Assembly: GCA_013813215.1 (NCBI GenBank)
Contig: JACCSC010000189.1
Span: 1-11,348, forward strand
Direction: 5' to 3'
Length of the DNA: 11,348 nucleotides
From: Geodermatophilaceae bacterium
Lineage (GTDB): Bacteria; Actinomycetota; Actinomycetes; Mycobacteriales; Geodermatophilaceae
A program made the translations under genes and the position numbers. Positions 1 to 6,239 of this stretch are shown here, piece after piece. Position 1 is the stretch's first letter, and each line of letters opens with the position of its first letter. The notes under the pieces were generated by a model. That model saw only the letters and a program-made list of their open reading frames with translations, was not told where the DNA came from and did not search any database.

Positions 1-945
1 GAGCACGAGGAGCTCGTCAAGCAGTACCTCGGCACGATCATCCCCCAGAACGACAACAAGTTCGCGGCGCTGAACTCCGCGGTGTGGTCGGGCGGCTCGT
101 TCATCTACGTGCCCCCGGGCGTGCACATCGAGATGCCGCTGCAGGCCTACTTCCGCATCAACGCGGAGAACATGGGCCAGTTCGAGCGGACGCTGATCAT
201 CGTCGACGAGGGCGCCTACGTGCATTACGTCGAGGGCTGCACCGCGCCGATCTACAGCTCGGACTCGCTGCACTCCGCGGTCGTCGAGATCATCGTCAAG
301 AAGAACGCCCGTTGCCGCTACACGACCATCCAGAACTGGTCGAACAACGTCTACAACCTCGTCACCAAGCGGGCGGTCGCCCACGAGGGCGCCACGATGG
401 AGTGGGTCGACGGCAACATCGGCTCCAAGGTGACCATGAAGTACCCCGCGGTCTGGATGATCGGCGAGCACGCCAAGGGCGAGGTCCTCTCGGTCGCGTT
501 CGCGGGGGAGGGGCAGCACCAGGACGCCGGCGCCAAGATGGTGCACGCCGCCCCGAACACGTCCTCGACGATTATCAGCAAGTCAGTGGCGCGTGGCGGC
601 GGGCGGACGTCGTACCGCGGTCTGGTCCAGATCGCCGACGGGTCGCACGGCTCGCGTTCGACGGTCAAGTGCGATGCGCTGCTGGTCGACGCCATCAGTC
701 GCTCGGACACCTACCCGTACGTCGACGTCCGCGAGGACGACGTGTCGATGGGCCACGAGGCGACGGTGTCCAAGGTCAGCGACGACCAGCTCTTCTACCT
801 GATGAGCCGCGGGCTGTCCGAGGACGAGGCCATGGCAATGATCGTGCGCGGCTTCGTCGAGCCGATCGCCCGCGAGCTGCCGATGGAGTACGCGCTGGAA
901 CTCAACCGGCTCATCGAGCTGCAGATGGAAGGAGCGGTTGGCTGA
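1..945 (+). CDS. sufB: SufB, Fe-S cluster scaffold subunit (5' end outside window)
   Basis: This is the C-terminal 314 residues of SufB, open from the first base. The family is about 470-480 residues, so roughly 160 N-terminal residues lie outside the window. SufB is the cytoplasmic scaffold of the SufBCD complex on which nascent Fe-S clusters form. The right-handed beta-helix core is recognisable in segments such as GGSFIYVPPGV and SLHSAVVEIIV. The SKVSDDQLFYLMSRGL segment is typical of the C-terminal helical domain. The Cys at bases 670-672 and the Glu at 757-759 (HEAT) are 29 residues apart, the same spacing as E. coli Cys405 and Glu434, the proposed assembly-site ligands. The EGC-TAPIY site at 232-252, which I recall as the insertion point of the mycobacterial SufB intein, is uninterrupted. 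The stop TGA directly abuts the sufD GTG. Identification is very secure. Confidence 0.97.
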   Translation, partial: EHEELVKQYLGTIIPQNDNKFAALNSAVWSGGSFIYVPPGVHIEMPLQAYFRINAENMGQFERTLIIVDEGAYVHYVEGCTAPIYSSDSLHSAVVEIIVKKNARCRYTTIQNWSNNVYNLVTKRAVAHEGATMEWVDGNIGSKVTMKYPAVWMIGEHAKGEVLSVAFAGEGQHQDAGAKMVHAAPNTSSTIISKSVARGGGRTSYRGLVQIADGSHGSRSTVKCDALLVDAISRSDTYPYVDVREDDVSMGHEATVSKVSDDQLFYLMSRGLSEDEAMAMIVRGFVEPIARELPMEYALELNRLIELQMEGAVG

Positions 946-2091
946 GTGAGTAGCCCAACCACGAGCACCGCGGCCGACGTCAGGCCGGAGCGGGTTCACT
1001 CAGCCGATGTTGCGGACTTCGCGCCGGTGACCGGACGCGAGGAGGAGTGGCGGTTCACCCCGCTACGCCGCCTCGCCGGCCTGCACGACGCCACGTTCAC
1101 TCCCGGCGGCCGGATCACCCGCACATTGCACGCCCCCGAGGGGGTGACCGGCGGTGTCGTATCGATGGACGACCCCCGGGTCGGTGCCGTCCTGACCCCG
1201 TTCGACCGGATCAGCGCCCAAGCCCGGTCCGCGGCCACCGAGGCGTACGCCGTCGTCATCCCGGCTGCCGCTGTTCTCACCGAGCCGATCCGGCTGACGG
1301 TCACCGGCGAAGGCGGCCGTGACGCCGCAGCGTTCGGGCACACCCTGATCGAGGTCGGCGCGCACGCCGAGGCGACCCTGATCCTGGACCACCGCGGCAC
1401 CGTCACGTACGCCGACAACGTCGAGGTCAACATCGGCGACAACGCCTCGCTGCGCCTCGTCACCATCCAGGACTGGGACGGCGACACCGTCCACGCGGCC
1501 CACCAGCGGATCCGGCTCGGCCGGGACGCCCGGCTCCGTCATGCCGCCGTCACCCTCGGGGGCAGCCTGGTCCGGCTGTTCACCACGGTCGAGTACGCCG
1601 AGCGCGGTGGCGACGCCGAGTTGCTCGGGGTCTACTTCGCCGACGCCGGCCAGCATCTGGAGCACCGGCTGGTCGCCGACCACACCGTCCCCGACTGCCG
1701 GAGCCGGGTGGAGTACCGCGGCGCACTGCAGGGCGCGGACGCCCACGCGGTGTGGGTGGGGGACGTGATCATCCGGGCCGCGGCGACCGGTACGGACACC
1801 TACGAACTCAACCGCAACCTGATCCTCACCGACGGCGCGCGCGCCGACTCGATTCCGAACCTGGAGATCGAGACCGGGGAGGTCGTCGGGGCCGGGCACG
1901 CCAGCGCCACCGGCCGGTTCGACGACGAGCAGCTGTTCTACCTGCAGTCCCGCGGCATCCCGGCCGAGGAGGCGCGGCGGCTCGTCGTTCGGGCGTTCTT
2001 CGCCACCCTGCTGCAGAAGATCGGTGACGCGACGATCAGCGACCCGCTGATGGCGGCCATCGAGACCCGGCTGGCCAAGGGACCCGCGTGA
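946..2091 (+). CDS. sufD: SufD, Fe-S cluster assembly scaffold partner
   Basis: The product has 381 residues, a normal length for SufD, the SufB paralogue that pairs with SufB and SufC in the assembly complex. The N-terminal region holds the family-typical GREEEWRFTPLRRL (about residues 29-42). The middle is beta-helix. The C-terminal part has NLEIETGEVVGAGHASATGRF followed by DDEQLFYLQSRGI. His318 (bases 1897-1899) in that motif aligns with E. coli SufD His360, which faces the SufB Cys at the cluster-forming interface. The E. coli Cys358 position is replaced by Ala, which I believe is usual in actinobacteria. The GTG start follows the sufB stop with no gap. An AAGGAG ribosome site sits at 929-934, 11 bases upstream. 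The stop overlaps the next gene by 4 bases (GTGA), so translation is probably coupled. Confidence 0.96.
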   Translation: MSSPTTSTAADVRPERVHSADVADFAPVTGREEEWRFTPLRRLAGLHDATFTPGGRITRTLHAPEGVTGGVVSMDDPRVGAVLTPFDRISAQARSAATEAYAVVIPAAAVLTEPIRLTVTGEGGRDAAAFGHTLIEVGAHAEATLILDHRGTVTYADNVEVNIGDNASLRLVTIQDWDGDTVHAAHQRIRLGRDARLRHAAVTLGGSLVRLFTTVEYAERGGDAELLGVYFADAGQHLEHRLVADHTVPDCRSRVEYRGALQGADAHAVWVGDVIIRAAATGTDTYELNRNLILTDGARADSIPNLEIETGEVVGAGHASATGRFDDEQLFYLQSRGIPAEEARRLVVRAFFATLLQKIGDATISDPLMAAIETRLAKGPA

Positions 2092-2405
2092 CGTACACCC
2101 GGGTGTGCGCCCTGGCCGACATCGAGGAACCGGGGGCGCTGCACGTCGAGGTCGACGATGTCCCGATCGCGGTCGTCCGCAGCGACGGCGAGCTGTACGC
2201 CGTACAAGACATCTGCTCGCACGCCGACATCCCGCTGTCCGAAGGCGATGTCGACGGCTCCACCATCGAGTGCTGGCTGCACGGGTCGCGCTTCGACCTG
2301 CGCACCGGCAAACCCACCGGACCGCCGGCGATCATCGCCGTCCCGGTCTATCCCGTCCGCGTGGACGGCGACGACGTGTATATCGACGTAACAGAGGAGA
2401 ACTGA
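2088..2405 (+). CDS. Rieske-type [2Fe-2S] ferredoxin encoded within the SUF operon
   Basis: This small protein of 105 residues is a single Rieske domain of the soluble ferredoxin/NirD-like class. The two cluster-binding motifs are C43-S-H45 (DICSHADIPLSEG) and C62-W-L-H65, followed by the usual GSRFDLRTGKPTGPPA strand-turn. There is no signal peptide or membrane segment, so it should be cytoplasmic. By family, automated annotation would call it a dioxygenase ferredoxin subunit, but no oxygenase gene is nearby. Its place between sufD and sufC, with a 4-base GTGA overlap upstream and a 1-base gap to sufC, argues for a role in the SUF pathway. That could be electron supply for cluster assembly, or being an early client; this is inference. 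AAGGGA at 2077-2082 is a good ribosome site 5 bases before the GTG start. Confidence 0.93.
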   Translation: MTYTRVCALADIEEPGALHVEVDDVPIAVVRSDGELYAVQDICSHADIPLSEGDVDGSTIECWLHGSRFDLRTGKPTGPPAIIAVPVYPVRVDGDDVYIDVTEEN

Positions 2406-2406
2406 C

Positions 2407-3165
2407 GTGGCCACCCTGGAGATCCGCGACCTGCACGTGAGCGTGGGCGCGGGTGAAGAGGAGAAGGCGATCCTCAAGGGGGTCGACCTCACGGTGTCCT
2501 CGGGCCAGACCCACGCCATCATGGGTCCGAACGGCTCGGGCAAGTCGACGCTGGCCTACAGCATCGCCGGACACCCGCGCTACACCGTCACCCGCGGCAG
2601 CGTGACCCTCGACGGTGAGGACGTGCTGTCGATGACCGTCGACGAGCGAGCCCGGGCCGGGCTGTTCCTCGCCATGCAGTACCCGGTCGAGGTGCCCGGT
2701 GTCTCGGTGTCGAACTTCCTGCGCTCGGCGGCCACCGCGCTCCGCGGAGAGGCCCCGAAGATCCGGACCTGGGTCAAGGAGGTCAAGGCGGAGATGACCG
2801 CCCTGGGCATCGACCCGGCGTTCTCCGAGCGCAACGTCAACGAGGGCTTCTCCGGCGGGGAGAAGAAGCGCCACGAGATCCTGCAGCTGAGCCTGCTCAA
2901 GCCGGCGATCGCGATCCTGGACGAGACCGACTCCGGCCTCGACGTCGACGCCCTGCGCGCCGTCGCCGAGGGCGTCAACCGGGCCGCGGAGAGCGGGGAG
3001 CTCGGCGTCCTGCTGATCACCCACTACACCCGGATACTGCAGTACATCCGTCCCGACTTCGTGCACGTGTTCGTCGCCGGCCGGATCGCCGAGGAGGGTG
3101 GGCCCGAGCTGGCCGACCGGCTCGAGGCGGAGGGCTACGAGCGGTACCTCCAGCCCACGTCGTGA
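2407..3165 (+). CDS. sufC: SufC, ATPase of the SufBCD complex
   Basis: The product is a 252-residue ABC-type ATPase without membrane segments. The Walker A is GPNGSGKST (residues 40-48, Lys46). The ABC signature is FSGGEK (148-153). The Walker B is AILDETDSGLD, with Asp172 and the catalytic Glu173. The ETDSGLD form and the KKRHEI stretch after the signature distinguish SufC from importer or exporter ATPases. SufC binds the C-terminal helical domains of SufB and SufD, and ATP binding drives the conformational change needed for cluster assembly in the cytoplasm. The GTG start has a GAGGAGA ribosome site at 2394-2400, 6 bases upstream, and is separated from the Rieske gene by one base. Downstream, a 14-codon frame overlaps its stop codon by 4 bases. 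Confidence 0.98.
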   Translation: MATLEIRDLHVSVGAGEEEKAILKGVDLTVSSGQTHAIMGPNGSGKSTLAYSIAGHPRYTVTRGSVTLDGEDVLSMTVDERARAGLFLAMQYPVEVPGVSVSNFLRSAATALRGEAPKIRTWVKEVKAEMTALGIDPAFSERNVNEGFSGGEKKRHEILQLSLLKPAIAILDETDSGLDVDALRAVAEGVNRAAESGELGVLLITHYTRILQYIRPDFVHVFVAGRIAEEGGPELADRLEAEGYERYLQPTS

Positions 3166-3206
3166 GCACCGCCGACGCACTTCTCTCCGCGGAGGCGGCG
3201 GTATGA
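3162..3206 (+). other. Possible 14-codon micro-ORF bridging sufC and sufS
   Basis: A GTG overlaps the sufC stop in the form GTGA (3162-3165) and opens a frame encoding MSTADALLSAEAAV. Its TGA stop (3204-3206) overlaps the sufS ATG in the form ATGA. The frame therefore fills the sufC-sufS gap exactly, with 4-base overlaps on both sides, like other junctions in the operon. The sufS ribosome site GGAGG (3191-3195) lies inside it. It may carry ribosomes from sufC to sufS by termination-reinitiation. The peptide resembles no family I know. Chance remains possible, because GC-rich DNA has few stops and the frame is very short. Confidence 0.3.
3191..3195 (+). promoter_or_regulatory. Ribosome binding site of sufS
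   Basis: GGAGG lies 7 bases before the ATG at 3203 and fixes that codon as the sufS start. The reading frame is open further upstream inside sufC, but that extension is a shadow of sufC in another frame. Confidence 0.75.
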
Positions 3207-4468
3207 CCGGAATCGTGAGCGGGTACGACGTCGAGGTCCTCCGCAAGGACTTCCCGATCCTGGAGCGCCGGCTGGCCGACGACCACCCGCTGGTCTACCT
3301 GGACAGCGCCAACACCTCGCAGAAGCCGCGGCAGGTCCTGGACCGGCTGCGCGAGCACTACGAGCAGCACAACGCCAACGTCGCGCGCGCCGTGCACCAG
3401 CTGGGGGAGGAGGCGACCGCGGCGTTCGAGGGAGCCCGCGACACCCTGGCCGCGTTCGTCAAGGCGCCCAGCCGCGACGAGATCATCTTCACCCGGGGCG
3501 TGACCGAGGGGCTGAACCTGGTCGCGAACGTGCTGGCCTGGGCCGAGCCGCCGTACCGCGTCGGGCCCGGTGACGAGGTGCTCGTCACCGAGATGGAGCA
3601 CCACTCGAACATCGTCCCGTGGCAGTTGCTCACCCAGCGCACCGGCGCGACACTGCGCTGGATCGGGCTCACCGACGAGGGCCGGCTGGACCTGTCGAAC
3701 CTCGATGAGCTGATCACCGAACGGACCAAGGTCGTCTCCCTGGTCCACGTGTCCAACATGCTCGGCACGCTCAACCCGGTGGCGGATATCGCCCGCCGGG
3801 CGCACGAGGTCGGCGCGCTGGTCGTGCTGGACGCGGCGCAGGCCGTACCGCAGCTGCCCTACGACGTCACCGCGACCGGTGCGGACATCGTCGGGTTCAC
3901 CGGGCACAAGATGCTGGGTCCCACCGGGATCGGCGTGCTCTGGGGTCGTCGCGACCTGCTGGCGGCGCTGCCGCCGTTCCATGGGGGCGGCGAGATGATC
4001 GAGGACGTCCGGATGGAGCGCTCGACGTACGCCGGTCCGCCGCACCGCTTCGAGGCCGGTACGCCGCCGATCGCCCAGGCCATCGGCTTGGCGGCCGCCG
4101 CGGACTACCTCACCGCCGTCGGCATGGACAACGTGGCGGCGCACGAGCAGGCGATCACCGCCTACGCGCTGGAGCGGCTGCAGGCCGTGCCCGGCATCCG
4201 CATCCTCGGCCCGACCACCGTCGAGGACCGGGGCGGGGCGATCAGCTTCACCTACGGGACGCTGCACCCGCACGACATCGGCCAGGTGCTGGACTCCCTC
4301 GGCATCGCGGTGCGCGGCGGGCACCATTGCGCCAAGCCGGTGCACCGCCGGTTCGGGATCGGCGCGTCCACCCGCGCCTCGGCGTACCTCTACACGACCA
4401 CCGCGGAGATCGACGCGCTCGCGGGCGGGCTGGAGCAAGTCCGCCGGTTCTTCGGAGTGCGGTTCTGA
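3203..4468 (+). CDS. sufS: SufS, PLP-dependent cysteine desulfurase
   Basis: The product has 421 residues, normal for SufS (class V aminotransferase fold, type II cysteine desulfurase). It removes sulfur from L-cysteine, giving alanine and an enzyme persulfide. The N-terminal DFPILERR and YLDSANTSQKP are family-typical. The PLP-contacting EMEHHSN stretch is present, and LDAAQAVPQLP supplies the ring-binding Asp. Lys236 in GHKMLGPTGIG (bases 3908-3910) is the Schiff-base lysine. Cys376 in RGGHHCAKPVHRRFG (4328-4330) is the persulfide-forming active-site Cys on the short type II loop. The ATG start has GGAGG 7 bases upstream. Its stop and the sufU ATG share one base (TGATG). Together with SufU, this matches the Bacillus-type SufS-SufU zinc-dependent sulfur relay. 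Confidence 0.97.
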   Translation: MTGIVSGYDVEVLRKDFPILERRLADDHPLVYLDSANTSQKPRQVLDRLREHYEQHNANVARAVHQLGEEATAAFEGARDTLAAFVKAPSRDEIIFTRGVTEGLNLVANVLAWAEPPYRVGPGDEVLVTEMEHHSNIVPWQLLTQRTGATLRWIGLTDEGRLDLSNLDELITERTKVVSLVHVSNMLGTLNPVADIARRAHEVGALVVLDAAQAVPQLPYDVTATGADIVGFTGHKMLGPTGIGVLWGRRDLLAALPPFHGGGEMIEDVRMERSTYAGPPHRFEAGTPPIAQAIGLAAAADYLTAVGMDNVAAHEQAITAYALERLQAVPGIRILGPTTVEDRGGAISFTYGTLHPHDIGQVLDSLGIAVRGGHHCAKPVHRRFGIGASTRASAYLYTTTAEIDALAGGLEQVRRFFGVRF

Positions 4469-4929
4469 TGCAGCTCACGAGCATGTATCAGGAGATCATC
4501 CTGGACCACTACCGCGACCCGCACGGGCGTGGCCTGCGCGAGCCGTACGGCGGGGAGTCCCACCAGGTCAACCCGACCTGCGGCGACGAGGTGACGCTGC
4601 GCGTGCAGCTCGACGACGACGTCGTCCGCGACGTGTCCTACGAGGGGATGGGCTGTTCGATCAGCCAGGCCTCGCAGTCGATCCTGCACGACCTCGTCGT
4701 CGGCCAGCCGCTGCCGCGGGCGCGCGAGATCGCCGCGGACTTCCTGACGCTGATGCAGAGCAAGGGCGAGCCGGCCGTGGCCGAGTCGCTGGAAGACTCG
4801 CTCGAAGACGCGGTCGCCTTTGTCGGCGTGGGCCGCTACCCGGCCCGGATCAAGTGCGCGCTGCTCGGCTGGATGGCGTTCAGGGACGCCAGCGAGCAGG
4901 CCGCCGTAGCCCAGGGAGGAACAGGATGA
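4468..4929 (+). CDS. sufU: SufU, zinc-dependent sulfurtransferase partner of SufS
   Basis: The product has 153 residues, typical of SufU (IscU-like fold). The N-terminus MYQEIILDHYRDPHGRG is characteristic. The zinc and sulfur-accepting ligands are all visible: Cys38 and Asp40 in NPTCGDEV, Cys63 in GMGCSIS, and Cys130 in RIKCALL. An insertion between the second and third Cys, as seen in SufU and absent from IscU, is present. In B. subtilis, SufU takes persulfide sulfur from SufS by zinc-ligand exchange and passes it to the SufBCD scaffold; the same is inferred here. The start is the ATG sharing one base with the sufS stop, with GGAG at 4454-4457. The stop overlaps the sufT start (ATGA). Confidence 0.97.
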   Translation: MQLTSMYQEIILDHYRDPHGRGLREPYGGESHQVNPTCGDEVTLRVQLDDDVVRDVSYEGMGCSISQASQSILHDLVVGQPLPRAREIAADFLTLMQSKGEPAVAESLEDSLEDAVAFVGVGRYPARIKCALLGWMAFRDASEQAAVAQGGTG

Positions 4930-5270
4930 CTGATGTGACCGTAGCCAAGGCTTCCGAGGACGATGTCGAGGAAGCGATGAAGGACGTGGTCGACCCCGAG
5001 CTCGGGGTCAACGTCGTCGATCTGGGGCTGCTGTACGGCGTCCACGTCGACGACGCCAACGTGGTGACACTGGACATGACGCTGACCTCGGCGGCCTGCC
5101 CCCTCACCGACGTCATCGAGGACCAGACCGTGGCGGCGTTGACCGGTGGTCCGGGCCCCGGGCTGGCCGCCGACGTGAAGATCAACTGGGTCTGGATGCC
5201 GCCGTGGGGTCCGGACAAGATCACCGAGGACGGCCGCGAGCAGCTGCGGGCGCTCGGCTTCAACGTCTGA
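4926..5270 (+). CDS. sufT: SufT, DUF59/MIP18-family Fe-S maturation protein
   Basis: This 114-residue protein is a single MIP18/DUF59 domain. Visible family marks are the DPELGVNVVDLGLLYGV segment (Asp23-Pro24-Glu25) and the conserved Cys58 in TLTSAACPLTD, then the WVWMPPWGPDKIT stretch near the C-terminus. SufT proteins help mature or transfer Fe-S clusters to client proteins; the M. tuberculosis counterpart (Rv1466) also closes the SUF operon. AGGGAGGA at 4913-4920 is a strong ribosome site 5 bases before the ATG, which overlaps the sufU stop by 4 bases. That excludes the longer open frame reaching into sufU. Its own stop overlaps a CTG that may start the next gene. Confidence 0.93.
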   Translation: MTDVTVAKASEDDVEEAMKDVVDPELGVNVVDLGLLYGVHVDDANVVTLDMTLTSAACPLTDVIEDQTVAALTGGPGPGLAADVKINWVWMPPWGPDKITEDGREQLRALGFNV

Positions 5271-5917
5271 GCGGCGAGCTGCACCCGGTCCAGGAGCTGC
5301 TTGCCGCTGTCGCTGCGGGCCAGCTTCCGCCGGCTGACGGCTCCGTGCAGGTGCTCGGGCAGCCCCCCGGCCCGTCGGCCGGGGTGTTGGCGTTCACCGC
5401 CCACCACGCGGTCGCCGCTGACGTTCACCCGGACTGGGTGCACGACCAGCTGGACGCCGACGACCTCGGCAGCCCGATGAAGGGTGACTTCCTGACCGCA
5501 CTGGCCAGTCTCCTGCGCCGCCGGCAGGGTGCGCTGGACGCGGCCCTGCTGGCCGCCGGGCGCGGGGGTCGGCCGGGACTTGATCTGGAGCCGCTGGACG
5601 GCGACCATCCGCGGCTGGCCCGGGCTCGCCGCTACCGGACCGACCTGAGGGCGTACGCCGTGGCCGACGTACCGGAGGCCATGGTGCTGGTCGGGCGCGG
5701 CTTCGCCGGCCGCTGGGAGACGGCGTTCGAGGTCCCCGACGCGGCCCGCGGTCACGGCCTCGGCCGCGCACTGGCCACCGCGGCGCTGCACCTGATCGGC
5801 CCGGGCCAGGCGGTCTGGGCGCAGGTGTCGCCGGGCAATGCCGCCTCGCTGCGCGCCGTACTCGCCGCCGGCTACCGGCCGGTCGGGGCCGAGGCGCTCT
5901 TCGTGGCGTCCGGATGA
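5267..5917 (+). CDS. GNAT-type N-acetyltransferase, coupled to the SUF operon
   Basis: From the CTG at 5267 the product is 216 residues. The C-terminal half is a GNAT core: the acetyl-CoA binding signature R161-GHGLG-166 and the helix RALATAALHLI after it, then VWAQVSPGNAASLRAVLAAGYRPVGA, the Asn-containing motif B plus the AGY-type ending. The N-terminal half (HPVQELLAAVAAGQLPP onward) is not a standard domain I can name. Related proteins of this layout occur in actinobacteria, substrate unknown. The start is uncertain. CTG 5267 overlaps the sufT stop (CTGA), as in the other junctions, and preserves the HPVQELL region. GTG 5204 would add an arginine-rich stretch read from inside sufT. GTG 5345 would remove about 26 residues that look structured. 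None has a good ribosome site. The stop lies in the terminator hairpin. Confidence 0.78.
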   Translation: MSGELHPVQELLAAVAAGQLPPADGSVQVLGQPPGPSAGVLAFTAHHAVAADVHPDWVHDQLDADDLGSPMKGDFLTALASLLRRRQGALDAALLAAGRGGRPGLDLEPLDGDHPRLARARRYRTDLRAYAVADVPEAMVLVGRGFAGRWETAFEVPDAARGHGLGRALATAALHLIGPGQAVWAQVSPGNAASLRAVLAAGYRPVGAEALFVASG

Positions 5918-5960
5918 TCATGGGGATTCACCGGCCCCGACCGGCGAATCCCCGTGATCA
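5915..5960. terminator. Bidirectional inverted-repeat terminator between GNAT gene and dodecin
   Basis: A left arm at 5915-5934 and a right arm at 5941-5960 form a 20-base-pair stem around the 6-base loop CCCCGA. Eighteen pairs are Watson-Crick. Of the other two, one is a G-U wobble in the plus-strand RNA and the other is a wobble in the minus-strand RNA, so each transcript has one wobble and one mismatch. The plus-strand stop TGA is the first three bases of the stem. The minus-strand dodecin stop (5963-5961) directly follows it. There is no U-rich tail, which is usual in actinobacteria. Placement between convergent genes supports termination in both directions. Confidence 0.75.
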
Positions 5961-6173
5961 TCAGCTGGTGGCGTCGTCCAGGACGAACGTGACCTGCAGG
6001 TTGACCACGTAGTCGACGATCTGACCGTTGTCGAGGCGGACCCGCTGCTCCTTTACCCAAGCGCCCTCGACGTTGCGCAGGGTCTGCGCGGCCCTGGCGA
6101 TGCCAGTCTGGATGGCGTCCTCGAAGCTCGTCGACGACGTCGCGCTGATCTCGGTGATGCGGGCTACTGACAT
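5961..6173 (-). CDS. Dodecin, flavin-binding protein
   Basis: This 70-residue protein matches dodecin in length and pattern. Dodecins assemble into hollow 12-mers that bind flavins and are thought to store or buffer FMN, FAD or riboflavin products, limiting photodamage. Visible marks are the N-terminal strand MSVARITEISATSS, the helix SFEDAIQTGIARAAQTLRN, then GAWVKEQRV and IVDYVVNLQVTFVLDD. Trp39 and Gln60 sit at the positions of the isoalloxazine-stacking Trp and the flavin-contacting Gln of known dodecins. The ATG at 6173 is preceded by GGAGGA (6182-6177). A longer frame is open upstream, but that extension is not dodecin-like. It lies 66 bases after the carboxypeptidase stop and may share its transcript. 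Confidence 0.93.
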   Translation of the reverse strand: MSVARITEISATSSTSFEDAIQTGIARAAQTLRNVEGAWVKEQRVRLDNGQIVDYVVNLQVTFVLDDATS

Positions 6174-6176
6174 GCG

Positions 6177-6182
6177 TCCTCC
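6177..6182 (-). promoter_or_regulatory. Ribosome binding site of dodecin
   Basis: Read on the minus strand this is GGAGGA, 3 bases before the ATG. It decides the short 70-residue start. In the 66-base gap to the carboxypeptidase gene (6174-6239) I see no convincing promoter. Confidence 0.65.
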
Positions 6183-6239
6183 AGGTTCGACGGGTATCGG
6201 CTGCTGCCTACCCCCGCCGCACCGGCCCAAACCGCCGCC

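Noticed and set aside
232..252. A SufB intein, as found in mycobacteria
   Set aside because: The EGC-TAPIY site is read straight through, and no intein blocks occur in the visible 314 residues. The missing N-terminal part cannot be judged.
3017..4438. A 473-codon open frame on the minus strand opposite sufS
   Set aside because: It is an out-of-frame shadow in GC-rich DNA. The translation is low-complexity Arg/Val/Gly/Asp sequence without any domain, while the plus strand encodes an unmistakable SufS.
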